Source: Gardnerella greenwoodii 00703Dmash
Lineage (GTDB): Bacteria > Actinomycetota > Actinomycetes > Actinomycetales > Bifidobacteriaceae
Reading direction: 5' to 3'
Length of the DNA stretch: 64,000 nt
Assembly (NCBI RefSeq): GCF_000263635.1
Contig: NZ_ADEV01000004.1
Coordinates: forward strand, 248,001 to 312,000
Shown here piece by piece: positions 45,009 to 53,794 of the stretch (position 1 is its first letter; each line of letters begins with the position of its first letter). Made by a program: the position numbers and the translations under genes. A model generated the notes under the pieces. It did no database searches and was not told where the DNA came from. It worked only from the letters and a program-made list of their open reading frames with translations.

Positions 45009-48000
45009 ATGAGTGAGGCAAACAGCGAGCAGAATGGCGAGCAAAACGTTGAGAACAGCGTTGAGCAAAATGTTGATCAAAACGTTGAGAACAGCGTTGA
45101 TCAAAACAATTCACAAGTAAGTGCTCGAAGCAGCGCAATCAAAAATATTGTTGCCTGGAAGCAGCAGTATCAGTCTCAGCTATCTCCTTCTCCGCTAGAA
45201 GATATTACGCAACTTGCAGCGCAATTAGAGCTTACTCACGCACATCCTTCTGGAATAGCGCAACTTTTTGCAAGTGGAAAAGTAACGTTAAAAGCTTTAT
45301 TCCGTGATGCTGGAATGTTGCGTGCTGCTGGGCGTAGATTGGATCGCGTTTTTGAAGACCGCGACGCAAAAGCGCACGAAAGCGGCGTATCTGAGCTTTC
45401 TTTGGTTGTTGGAGTTGCATCGTGGAATGGCAATCATGTTCCAGTTCTCACATACCCGGTGCATGTAGTTCGAGATACTAATCAAGACGAAACTGCAGCA
45501 ACTATTTACTTCTCCGGTAGCGTTGGGCTAAACCATGCTCTTGTTCAGCGTTTGAGTGCTCGCGGAGTTGAGCTTCGTGAGGATGTGCTGTTCGACGGTT
45601 CTCAATACGAAAGCGGTACTCCAGAAACTTCTGTTGTTTTTGACGCTATTTGCAAGAAAGCGCGCACTTCTTTCCCAGATTTCGACATTGAGCGAGATAT
45701 TGTACTTGGATGCTTTACGGATGCAGGGTCTCGTTTTGTGGCGGAAAGTGAGCAAATTCTTAACGCTTTACGCTCCGGCAATGTTGGAAATACGCTTATT
45801 GACGCTATGGCAGGAGATGAGCGTTCAATACAAGCGATTAACGCTGATAATAAGCCGGAATATAGTCCTTTTGATGCAGATCCACATGGTGAGTGCGAAG
45901 TTGGAGATGTTGACAACACTGTTCGCTATGCTGCATATCTTGTTTCTTCCGGAAACTCGTTATTCGTTAATATTGATTCCGGTTCGGATTCGGCCGCTAT
46001 TGCTGCCGCAATCGCTTCGCGTTCAGTTCTTGCAGGGCGCTCGGTTTTGTATGTGCCAAATGTGATTGAGCAGCAGCGTAGGTTCCGCTATACGCTTAAT
46101 ACGCATGAAATTTCTTCACTAGCATTAGATGTTGCAGATGGGCACATTGCCAAGCATGTTGATTCGCAGCTTATTTCTGCAGTTGGAGCGCGTCAAAGCG
46201 TTGCAACATCGCGTTTTGAGCAGGTTGCCGACGAATTAGTTGGTGTGCGCTCGCGTCTTACTCGCTATTTAGGTGACCTTCACGGAGTTAATGAAACTTG
46301 GGGAGTGTCGGCGTATCAAACAATACAAAATCTTGCTGCAATTGCTATGCTCCCAACGCATCCTTCTACGCACGTGCGTTTAGACGTTGCTGCAGCTCAT
46401 GCAATTACTGGTCAAATCGATACTTGGTTGCAAAAATTCCATCAAGCGGACGAGCTTGGTGAATTTAATATTAATCCTGAAGATACTCCGTGGTTTGGCG
46501 CTTCTATTTACGACGAAAACGAAGCCGTATCGGTGTATCAGCGAATAGTAGACGTGCTTCTTAAGCTACTTCCTGCTACTCGCGAGCAGGTTAAAAGCAC
46601 TGTTCAAAGCTGCGGATTCCCTGTTCCAACAACTGCGCGCGAATGGAGCAGACAAGTTACAGTTTTGAAGAATTTGCGACGCGTGCTCGACGTGTTCCAA
46701 CCTGAAATTTTTGAGCGCGATTTGGACGCAATGATTGAAGCTAGTAAACCGAAAGCTGTTAGAAAAGCTGAAGGTACGATTATGGGCTTCTGGGAGCGTC
46801 GCCGTCACGTGCGAGAGGCTCGTAGTTTACTTAGAGTTGGAGCTAAGGTTGACGACTTGCATGAAGCTTTGAAGATTGTTGCTCAGCAGGCTGCTCAGTG
46901 GCGTACTTTTGTGCCTCACGGTGGATGGCCTGTTTTGCCGCCAAAATTAGACGAATTGGTAAATACTCAAGAAGTATTATCTAGGAATCTGGTGGCTCTT
47001 GACGCAGTATTGTCTACAACTCGTCAAGGTGCGGATCTTGAAAATATTGAGTTTGCGCAACTTGAGGCACGTTTGCAGGATTTGCATGACGATCGCGCAT
47101 CTCTTGATACTCTTCCAGGTCGCTGCAAGTTGGAAAGTGAATTTAGCAAGGCTGGTTTGCTTGATTTAGTAAGCGATTTGCGTCATCGTCATGTTACAGG
47201 AGATGCTCTTGATGGCGAGTTGCAGCTTGCTTGGTGGACTACCGTTTTTGAAGATATTGTCAATTCTTCTGCGATTATTTCGCATCAAGATGGTTCTGCT
47301 ATGCAGGATGCTTCGGATCGTTTTGTGCAAGTAGATACTGAGCATGTGCGTTCTATTGGACCGATGGTTCAGCAAGAAGCTATGAGGCATTTATGCGAAT
47401 TGCTGTTCTCGCATACTCAGGAAGCAAATCAACTGCACACTATGCTTGCAAGCAACCGTTCCGGAATAACATTTAACAAGCTTTTGCGCAATTATGCTGA
47501 GATTTTGCTTGCTGCAAAGCCAATTTTAGTGGCTATGCCATCAACGCTTACTATGATGACTCCGCTTGGCCCTATTGCAGACACTGTAATTATTGATTCT
47601 GCAGAGCATATATCAAATATTGAGTTATTCTCTATTTTGGCTCGCGCTTCGCAAGTAGTTGTTCTTGCGCATAAGCAGACTGTAAGCTCCGAAAGCTTGC
47701 GTAAGCTTATTTCTATTCTGCCGTCTGTTACGGTTGTTTCTCGCGCTACAAGGCGTTCTTTGCGCTTGGCTCGCTTCTTGGAAGAGCACGGTTACGGAAA
47801 GTTGCGTCACGATGTTCCTGTTGAACGTTTGCAAGGCAAGGTGCGTTTGCATCAGGTTGATGCTACTGGCGTTCCAGTGCTGTCTTCCGGACTGATTGAA
47901 AGCAGCCAGCGCGAAATTGACGAAGTGGTGGATCTTATTCGTCAACGCGCGAAGACTTTCACGGTTGTTCCTTCAAGCTACATGCTTGTGGTTGTGACTT

Positions 48001-48758
48001 TAACAAACGTATTCCGCAGTCGTTTGGGTGCAGAATTGAAGTCTTTGTCTATTAAAGATGAAAATATGGCTCGATTCTTGCGTCATGTGCGTTTAATGAG
48101 TGTTCATGAAGCTTCCGGAGCTATTGCTACGGATGTTATTCTGTCTCTGTGCTACGCAAAAACTTCTCACGGACGTTTGCTTCAGCAATTTGGTTTGCTG
48201 GAAGAAGAAGACGGCAAGGGTATGCTTTTGGATGCGCTTGCTTTGGCTCGTAGGCATCTTGATATTGTTAGCGCATTTACTTCCAAAGATATGGATGATG
48301 AGCGTTTGCATCAGGATGGTCCAAAGCTGCTTAAGACTTTGTTGCAGTGGGCTGAGCAGTTAAGTGATAAGCCTTTGCGTCCGGAAGATGCTCATGATGT
48401 TGAAGCGCAGGTTGCGGCTTTATCTGCTCAAAATAATGTGCTATTTACTGATTTAGCTGAGCGTATTCGTTCGCGCGGATTAAATGTAGCAGTTAATTAT
48501 GGTTTCGATAACGGCGTTCGTATTCCGCTTGTTGTTGGTCTTGCAGATAAGCCATTTGCTTTGGCTGTGCTTACTGATGATGCGCAATTTATGAGTATTC
48601 AGTCCACTCGTGAACGTCATCGTATGATGATTCAAGATTTGGAAGCTCTTGGATGGTCTGTTATGACTGTTTGGAGCGTTGGTGCATTCGTTAATCCAGA
48701 AAAAGAAGTTGACCGCGTTGTTTCAAGGCTCGGTGAATTGTATGGTGACAACGAATGA
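45009..48758 (+). CDS. Large SF1 helicase-nuclease-like protein with degenerate motifs
   Basis: A 1249-residue cytoplasmic protein that reads like the DUF4011/AAA_11-AAA_12 helicases fused to a C-terminal Vsr-like nuclease domain. The Walker A position near residue 320 (LFVNIDSGSDSAAIA) lacks GxxxxGK[ST]; the DEAD-like position near 860 reads VIIDSAEHI; motif V near 1032 (VHEASGAIATDVILSLCYA) keeps the fold but not the Gln; motif VI near 1076 reads ALALARRHL instead of VAxTRAR; and the C-terminal domain (residues about 1155-1245, ending LEALGWSVMTVWSVGAFVNP) lacks the expected acidic pair. It has 16 bases to the FHA gene and overlaps the next gene by 4 bases. A scaffold or pseudo-enzyme role is inferred. 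Alignment was by eye. Confidence 0.72.
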   Translation: MSEANSEQNGEQNVENSVEQNVDQNVENSVDQNNSQVSARSSAIKNIVAWKQQYQSQLSPSPLEDITQLAAQLELTHAHPSGIAQLFASGKVTLKALFRDAGMLRAAGRRLDRVFEDRDAKAHESGVSELSLVVGVASWNGNHVPVLTYPVHVVRDTNQDETAATIYFSGSVGLNHALVQRLSARGVELREDVLFDGSQYESGTPETSVVFDAICKKARTSFPDFDIERDIVLGCFTDAGSRFVAESEQILNALRSGNVGNTLIDAMAGDERSIQAINADNKPEYSPFDADPHGECEVGDVDNTVRYAAYLVSSGNSLFVNIDSGSDSAAIAAAIASRSVLAGRSVLYVPNVIEQQRRFRYTLNTHEISSLALDVADGHIAKHVDSQLISAVGARQSVATSRFEQVADELVGVRSRLTRYLGDLHGVNETWGVSAYQTIQNLAAIAMLPTHPSTHVRLDVAAAHAITGQIDTWLQKFHQADELGEFNINPEDTPWFGASIYDENEAVSVYQRIVDVLLKLLPATREQVKSTVQSCGFPVPTTAREWSRQVTVLKNLRRVLDVFQPEIFERDLDAMIEASKPKAVRKAEGTIMGFWERRRHVREARSLLRVGAKVDDLHEALKIVAQQAAQWRTFVPHGGWPVLPPKLDELVNTQEVLSRNLVALDAVLSTTRQGADLENIEFAQLEARLQDLHDDRASLDTLPGRCKLESEFSKAGLLDLVSDLRHRHVTGDALDGELQLAWWTTVFEDIVNSSAIISHQDGSAMQDASDRFVQVDTEHVRSIGPMVQQEAMRHLCELLFSHTQEANQLHTMLASNRSGITFNKLLRNYAEILLAAKPILVAMPSTLTMMTPLGPIADTVIIDSAEHISNIELFSILARASQVVVLAHKQTVSSESLRKLISILPSVTVVSRATRRSLRLARFLEEHGYGKLRHDVPVERLQGKVRLHQVDATGVPVLSSGLIESSQREIDEVVDLIRQRAKTFTVVPSSYMLVVVTLTNVFRSRLGAELKSLSIKDENMARFLRHVRLMSVHEASGAIATDVILSLCYAKTSHGRLLQQFGLLEEEDGKGMLLDALALARRHLDIVSAFTSKDMDDERLHQDGPKLLKTLLQWAEQLSDKPLRPEDAHDVEAQVAALSAQNNVLFTDLAERIRSRGLNVAVNYGFDNGVRIPLVVGLADKPFALAVLTDDAQFMSIQSTRERHRMMIQDLEALGWSVMTVWSVGAFVNPEKEVDRVVSRLGELYGDNE

Positions 48759-48961
48759 GCGATTATGATCCTAATCGACGCTCTCCGCGCAAATCTGTAA
48801 GAGTAGTGCGTGAAGGCTCTGAGCTTTTTGATGCCGATGGCGTAAAACTAGAGCCTTCTGATGAACTTACGAAAGAGCAGCGTGCTTTGGACGACGATAA
48901 TCGCATTTTAAGCGAGCTTCCGCCGCATTGGGCTGTGTTTTCTGAGCGCGGACGAAACTAG
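48755..48961 (+). CDS. Small conserved-looking protein of unknown function
   Basis: A 68-residue soluble protein with basic N-terminus (PNRRSPRKSVRVVREG) and acidic middle, ending LPPHWAVFSERGRN. Its ATG overlaps the stop of the helicase-like gene (ATGA), so translation is coupled and the three genes form one operon. No family is recognised. Confidence 0.7.
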   Translation: MSDYDPNRRSPRKSVRVVREGSELFDADGVKLEPSDELTKEQRALDDDNRILSELPPHWAVFSERGRN

Positions 48962-49080
48962 TCGCTCTCGCTAGTTTGCCAATAAACTTATGAGTTTGCC
49001 TCGGCTGTCACGGCGTATAATAGGATATTTGAAGGAACAGTAAGTTTTTGTCTTACATTTGTGAAACTTCGGAGGAACTT

Positions 49081-49257
49081 TTGCCTACTTATCATTACCG
49101 TTGTAAAGAATGCGGATACGATTTTTCTGAACATCAATCATTTTCGGATGAACCTATTACTATTTGCCCTCAGTGCGGCAAAAACACTGTGCGCAAAGTG
49201 TATTCTGCTCCTCCAATCAATTTTAAAGGCAAAGGCTTTTACAGAACTGATAAGTAA
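49081..49257 (+). CDS. FmdB-type zinc-ribbon protein
   Basis: A 58-residue protein starting at TTG 49081, fixed by GGAGGA just upstream. It has two CxxC pairs (CKEC and CPQC) forming a zinc ribbon and the family opening PTYHYRCKECGYDFSEHQSF. Such small proteins are often annotated as FmdB regulators; a specific target is not evident. Confidence 0.85.
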   Translation: MPTYHYRCKECGYDFSEHQSFSDEPITICPQCGKNTVRKVYSAPPINFKGKGFYRTDK

Positions 49258-49370
49258 ATAAAAGCACTTTATTTGCGTTTTGCTTACGCTTTATTTGCGC
49301 GTTGATAGGTTTTATCCACAACGCGCAATTTTTATTGCGTGACTCTTTTGCTTACGTAAAAATGCATGTT

Positions 49371-50186
49371 ATGAGTACACGTTTTTCTTTATTCTCGGGA
49401 TTTCAGCGCTCCGACCGTTCTAGCGCATTGGTTAAAAGACGCCAACATGATTTTGTGCGGAAAATTATTGTTATTTTATGTGCGGCAATCATGTCTTTGC
49501 TAGTGGTGTCTACAATTATTGATTCCCAAGCTACGCAAGTAATACCAGTAGCTGCTCGTAATATTCATCAAGGATCTAAGATCAGCGAAACGGATGTTAA
49601 TTACATTCGAGTTCCGCAGCATTCTGTGTTTCGTTATGCGCTTGCTGGGCGAATAAACTCGCGCAATCCGCTTATTGCAACTTGCGAAATCAAAACTGGT
49701 ATGCCAATTTTGCAAAATGCTGTAAGTCATGTGCCGGATATTCCTGAAGGTTTTACTTCGATTGCTGTGCATTTATCTAGCGCAGATCACACGATAATAC
49801 CCGGAGAAGAGGTAGATCTTGCTTTTAGTAAGCCTGTTCAAGAAGAGGGTGAAAAGTCGGACGATTCTACAAAAAATGGTGAGAATGCTCAGGAAGCCGG
49901 CAGCTCTGCAAGTAAAAGTAGTAAAAATAGCGAAAGTAGTAAAAGTAGCGACGAAGAATCTGAAGAAACTGAAGAAACTGATATTACGCAGATCGATAGA
50001 AGATATGTAGATGTTGTTAATCACGTTATTGTAATGCGAATAGCTAAAAGTCAACAATCTTCTCAAGATCAGCAGAATACTACGACTCTTGCTATGCCTG
50101 CTGCAGACGCTTTACGCTTGTTGCAAGCTCAGTCTGTGAACCCTTCACTTGCGATTGTTGCTATGAAGCACGTTAATAACCGTTAG
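49371..50186 (+). CDS. SAF-domain membrane protein (CpaB/RcpC-like)
   Basis: A 271-residue protein from ATG 49371 (49362 also possible). A basic N-terminus is followed by one membrane helix (IIVILCAAIMSLLVVSTII) and an outside SAF domain (VPVAARNIHQGSKISETDV region, residues about 58-120). A Ser/Lys/Glu low-complexity insert (SKSSKNSESSKSSDEESEE) lies near 200. CpaB-type proteins assist Flp pilus assembly, but no tad/flp gene is in this window, so the assignment is by domain only. Confidence 0.72.
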   Translation: MSTRFSLFSGFQRSDRSSALVKRRQHDFVRKIIVILCAAIMSLLVVSTIIDSQATQVIPVAARNIHQGSKISETDVNYIRVPQHSVFRYALAGRINSRNPLIATCEIKTGMPILQNAVSHVPDIPEGFTSIAVHLSSADHTIIPGEEVDLAFSKPVQEEGEKSDDSTKNGENAQEAGSSASKSSKNSESSKSSDEESEETEETDITQIDRRYVDVVNHVIVMRIAKSQQSSQDQQNTTTLAMPAADALRLLQAQSVNPSLAIVAMKHVNNR

Positions 50187-50295
50187 CTATAACACAGCAT
50201 GTTGTGTGAAGAAAGATTGCATATTCCCACATTTTGGCGACACGCCGACGTGTTTATATTGCTACACATCCTTAGACGTCTTTATATTAATAGAT

Positions 50296-51402
50296 ATGGG
50301 TTATGAATCGGTTAGCGCACTAATTGTGTTAATCATCCTCGTAGCCTTATGGTTCGGGTGGTTGCCTAAACGCACGGTTAATGGCATGAAGACCATGCTT
50401 GAGCATCGCGAGGATAGGTTTTCACCAACACTACATCTTGTAGGTGAGTGGAGTGCTGCACGCATTTGTGACGGCACAGGTATGTTGGCAAAAGGGGCTT
50501 GTATGCAACCGACTCAACGAAAACGAACATTAACTCCTGAACGTATTGCGCGTATTCGTGCTGCAAGACGAGCCGCTATTCGTCGCCGTTGCGTATTGGT
50601 TGGCGCTCTTGCTGTTTTAACAGTTCTTGTGTTTATAGTTGGGTGCTCTGGAGTGTTTTCGCCAGCTTTCGTGCTTATTCCAGGAGCTATGCTGGTTGCA
50701 GTGCTTTATTTCGGTTCTCGTGCCGCTAAGCATGCTCGCGAATGGGAAGCGCGCGTAGCTAAGATACGCTCTGGCTCTTTGGAATCTGTAGATTTGGCGA
50801 ATGATTCTTTGCGCAACAAGTCTTTGAATAGTGAATCTTTGAAGAAACAATCCTTTAAGGAACAATCTTTGAAGAGTGAACCTTCAGAATCGTCTGAGCA
50901 ACATTCTTCTCGAGACGATACCGCAACTTCCGTTATGGAAAAGGGCGAAATTAAAGTTGCGTTAATGCGTGCTCAAGAGGAGCGTAATGCGGCTCTTCTT
51001 GCAAGAAGTGAAGCAACTGAAAATGCTGAAAACGCTGCTGAAAACGCTGCTGAAGATATTGCCGCTATCGAAAATAATCAAGATTTGATTTCATTCTCTC
51101 TTGGAAGCGACACAAAGTCTGATTTAAGCAATTCTTCTGTTGTGGCAAAATCTCCGGAAAGCTTGGAAATCAAGTCAACTAAGCAGGTTGCTAAAGCAAT
51201 ACCTGTGGTTAAGCCTGCTAAATCTAAAGCTGCTAAAAGCGCTAAGACTTCTAAATCTAAGAATGCTAAAAATTCGCTAAAGTCAACTTCTTTGCAATTC
51301 CACGCAGAAGAGCAGAAAAGTCAAGTAGAGGCTCCGGAAAGTTCTGCAGACTCACTGGGAGTTGCAAATCTGCGCGAAGTTTTAGCTCGTCGCAATGCCT
51401 AA
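50296..51402 (+). CDS. Membrane protein with charged C-terminus, unknown function
   Basis: A 368-residue protein from ATG 50296; the frame opens at 50206 but the family-like start MGYESVSALIVLIILVALWFG begins here. It has one N-terminal membrane helix, a cytoplasmic loop with RRAAIRRRC, then two further helices (VLVGALAVLTVLVFIVGC and FVLIPGAMLVAVLYFG). The last 190 residues are low-complexity and charged, with SLNSESLKKQS repeats and AKSKAAKSAKTSKSK. No strong ribosome-binding site. Probably an actinobacterial envelope or division-associated protein; function not established. Confidence 0.65.
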   Translation: MGYESVSALIVLIILVALWFGWLPKRTVNGMKTMLEHREDRFSPTLHLVGEWSAARICDGTGMLAKGACMQPTQRKRTLTPERIARIRAARRAAIRRRCVLVGALAVLTVLVFIVGCSGVFSPAFVLIPGAMLVAVLYFGSRAAKHAREWEARVAKIRSGSLESVDLANDSLRNKSLNSESLKKQSFKEQSLKSEPSESSEQHSSRDDTATSVMEKGEIKVALMRAQEERNAALLARSEATENAENAAENAAEDIAAIENNQDLISFSLGSDTKSDLSNSSVVAKSPESLEIKSTKQVAKAIPVVKPAKSKAAKSAKTSKSKNAKNSLKSTSLQFHAEEQKSQVEAPESSADSLGVANLREVLARRNA

Positions 51403-51434
51403 TTTAAGAATTTTCTAAAAATTTTCTTAAAAGA

Positions 51435-51461
51435 TTAGCACTCGAGTTGTTAGAGTGCTAA
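51435..51461 (+). promoter_or_regulatory. CIRCE operator upstream of groES
   Basis: TTAGCACTC, a 9-base spacer and GAGTGCTAA form a perfect CIRCE inverted repeat, the operator of the HrcA heat-shock repressor. It lies 117 bases before groES. Confidence 0.97.
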
Positions 51462-51577
51462 TTTCGCGGTACTATGAAACACAGAACGTAAGTGCGATTG
51501 CAAACGTGATCGTCAGCCTCGTATGTAAAACGCTTGCGTACAAAGTTAGTATCTCTCTTAAGAAAGAGGTGGCGACA

Positions 51578-51871
51578 GTGTCGATTAAGCTCACACCGTT
51601 GGAAGATAAGATTATTGTAAAGCAGGCTCAGGCAGAAACTCAGACTGCTTCTGGCTTGTATATTCCAGATAATGCAAAGGAAAAGCCACAGCAGGGCGAA
51701 GTTCTTGCGGTTGGTCCTGGTCGTCGTGACGATAAGGGCGAGCGTATTCCTATGGACGTTAAGGTTGGAGACAAGGTTTTGTACTCCAAGTACGGTGGCA
51801 CTGAAGTGCATTACGATGGCGAGGATTACTTAATCGTGTCTTCTCGCGACGTGCTTGCTATTCTTGGCTAG
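51578..51871 (+). CDS. groES: Co-chaperonin GroES
   Basis: A 97-residue GroES that caps GroEL during protein folding. The mobile loop [21 protein letters not shown] and the C-terminal [11 protein letters not shown] are typical. GTG 51578 is chosen because GAGGTGGC precedes it and it gives the standard length; the upstream open frame is leader. The CIRCE element gives heat-shock control by HrcA. groEL is not adjacent: hisC follows. Confidence 0.96.
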   Translation: MSIKLTPLEDKIIVKQAQAETQTASGLYIPDNAKEKPQQGEVLAVGPGRRDDKGERIPMDVKVGDKVLYSKYGGTEVHYDGEDYLIVSSRDVLAILG

Positions 51872-51899
51872 TCTTTAGCCGGTTGAAACAATAAAACTT

Positions 51900-51940
51900 A
51901 CGCTGGAAATGACGCAAATGTCATTCCCAGCGTTTTTTTT
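51900..51940 (+). terminator. Terminator after groES
   Basis: CGCTGGAAATGAC pairs with GTCATTCCCAGCG (one mismatch) followed by eight T residues. Confidence 0.92.
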
Positions 51941-52005
51941 ATTGCTGCACGTAATGTGATGCGCTATTGCACAGTTAAGTCGTGCGTGGAGTATTATGGA
52001 GAAGT

Positions 52006-53103
52006 ATGACATACAAACACCGTAACATTGTAGATACGATTCCTAGCTACAAGCAGGGGAAGCCAGCTCCTAAATTGGACGGCATTCGTGCGTATAAGAT
52101 TTCCAGCAATGAGAACCCTTATGAGCCTTTGGAAAGCGTAAAAGAAGCTATTTCAACTCGCGCACTTAATGTAATCAACCGTTACCCAAATATGCGCGGC
52201 ACGCAAGTTGTTGAAGAGCTCGCTAAGCGCTTTGGAGTGACACCAGACGAAGTAGTGCTTGGTTGCGGTTCTACTGAAGTTATTACGCAGCTTGTTGACT
52301 TTGTTGCAGGCCCTGGTGATGAAGTTGTGTACCCTTGGCGAAGCTTTGAAGCGTATCCGATTATTGTGACTGGCGCTGGAGCTAAAAGCGTGCAAGTTCC
52401 AAATCGTGCCGATGGTTCTCACGACGTAGATGGAATTATTAACGCAATTAACGAGCGTACGCGCTTAGTTATTTTGAACAATCCTAATAACCCAACTTCT
52501 GCATCTCTTAGTGAAGCTGACGCGCGCAAAGTTTTGGACGCTGTTCCAAGCGACGTTCTTGTGCTTATTGACGAAGCTTATGTGCAGTTCAATACTGCAA
52601 AAGGCACGGCAGATGGCATGAAGTTGTATCGCGAGTATCCAAATGTGGTTGTGGCACAAACCTTCTCGAAGGCGTATGGCTTAGCTGGTTTGCGTATTGG
52701 TTACGGTATTGCTCCTGCAGAGGTTGTAGAGGGCATGCGAAAGGTTGCTGTTCCGTTTGGAGTTTCTCAAATAGCACAGGTTGCAGCTTTGGCATCTTTG
52801 GAAGATTTAGCAGTTAAGGAGATGAATGAGCGCGTTGCAGCTCTTGTTTCTGAGCGTGAGCGCATTATTTTGGCTTTGCGCAATCAAGGCTGGAATATTG
52901 AGGATGCTTATGCAAACTTCTTCTGGATGCCGTTTGGTGCGGATACTGAGCGTGTAACTGAGCGCTTTGTGGCAGTCGGTTTATCTGTTCGTGCTTTTGC
53001 TGGCGAAGGTATTCGTATTAGCATTGGTGAGCGCGAGGCGAATGATCGCGTTCTAACCGTTTGCGAAGATTTAAAAAAAGATGGTTTTTCGCTAAATAAC
53101 TAG
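52006..53103 (+). CDS. hisC: Histidinol-phosphate aminotransferase
   Basis: A 365-residue PLP-dependent class I/II aminotransferase. ISSNENPYEPL, NNPNNPTSASL, DEAYVQF and the Schiff-base lysine motif TFSKAYGLAGLRIGY are present. HisC acts in histidine synthesis and similar enzymes also transaminate phenylalanine precursors; the lack of neighbouring his genes leaves the aromatic option open. ATG 52006 is chosen, preceded by GGAGAAG; GTG 51982 is in frame but has no support. Confidence 0.88.
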   Translation: MTYKHRNIVDTIPSYKQGKPAPKLDGIRAYKISSNENPYEPLESVKEAISTRALNVINRYPNMRGTQVVEELAKRFGVTPDEVVLGCGSTEVITQLVDFVAGPGDEVVYPWRSFEAYPIIVTGAGAKSVQVPNRADGSHDVDGIINAINERTRLVILNNPNNPTSASLSEADARKVLDAVPSDVLVLIDEAYVQFNTAKGTADGMKLYREYPNVVVAQTFSKAYGLAGLRIGYGIAPAEVVEGMRKVAVPFGVSQIAQVAALASLEDLAVKEMNERVAALVSERERIILALRNQGWNIEDAYANFFWMPFGADTERVTERFVAVGLSVRAFAGEGIRISIGEREANDRVLTVCEDLKKDGFSLNN

Positions 53104-53213
53104 CTTTTTAGCATAAAATTTTGTTTTCGGCGTGTCTTAGACTTGCATTAGTCTCGCACTCGTGGCAAAATAACAAAGTTGCCGTTTGAAGTTCACTTCT
53201 TACGGAGACTGCT

Positions 53214-53295
53214 GGCGGGTTTCCCAAGTGGTCAAAGGGAGCTGACTGTAAATCAGCCGCTTCGTGCTTCAGTGGTTCGAATCCACTACCCGCCA
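53214..53295 (+). tRNA. tRNA-Tyr (GTA)
   Basis: An 82-base class II tRNA with acceptor GGCGGGT/ACCCGCC, anticodon GTA in the loop of CTGACTGTAAATCAG, a long variable arm (CCGCTTCGTGCTTC region) and T-arm around TTCGAAT. Confidence 0.94.
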
Positions 53296-53296
53296 C

Positions 53297-53368
<72 letters not shown>

Positions 53369-53372
53369 CTCT

Positions 53373-53446
53373 GGCGGGGTAGCTCAGCTGGCTAGAGCGT
53401 ACGACTCATAATCGTAAGGTCAAGAGTTCGAGTCTCTTCCTCGCTA
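53373..53446 (+). tRNA. tRNA-Met (CAT), probably elongator
   Basis: A 74-base cloverleaf: acceptor GGCGGGG/CCTCGCT with two G-T pairs, anticodon stem ACGA/TCGT around loop CTCATAA with anticodon CAT, and T-arm AAGAG/CTCTT. The initiator's 3-GC anticodon stem is absent, so elongator Met is favoured; a lysidine-modified Ile tRNA cannot be excluded. Confidence 0.88.
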
Positions 53447-53499
53447 CAACGGCCAGTAGGAGACTGGCTGGCCAACAATGAATTGTAGAGGTGAACGAA

Positions 53500-53670
53500 A
53501 TGGCAAGCAAGAGCGCCGACATCCGTCCGGGCATCACAATGGCATGCACGGAGTGCAAGGAGCGTAACTACATCACGACGAAGAATCGTCGTAACACGCC
53601 TGATCGTCTTGAGTTGAACAAGTTCTGCCCACGCTGCGGCAAGCACACGCTTCATCGCGAGACTCGCTGA
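53500..53670 (+). CDS. rpmG: 50S ribosomal protein L33
   Basis: A 56-residue ribosomal protein. It starts [20 protein letters not shown] and has two CxxC pairs (CTEC and CPRC), so it is a zinc-binding (C+) L33. The start follows TAGAGGTGAACGAA. It sits directly after tRNA-Tyr/Thr/Met, a common actinobacterial arrangement. No secE-nusG genes follow; murB does. Confidence 0.96.
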   Translation: MASKSADIRPGITMACTECKERNYITTKNRRNTPDRLELNKFCPRCGKHTLHRETR

Positions 53671-53744
53671 AAATATTCAGCTTGCTGCGTTAATATAGCG
53701 TCTTTTTTAGACCTATTTAGATTACGCAGATTTTATACTTATTA

Positions 53745-53767
53745 CCCCGCTTTTTGCGGGGTTTTTG
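53745..53767 (+). terminator. Terminator after rpmG
   Basis: CCCCGC pairs with GCGGGG across a TTTTT loop, followed by TTTTTG. Confidence 0.9.
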
Positions 53768-53794
53768 TTATTTAGTGTTGTTAAGATTAAAACT

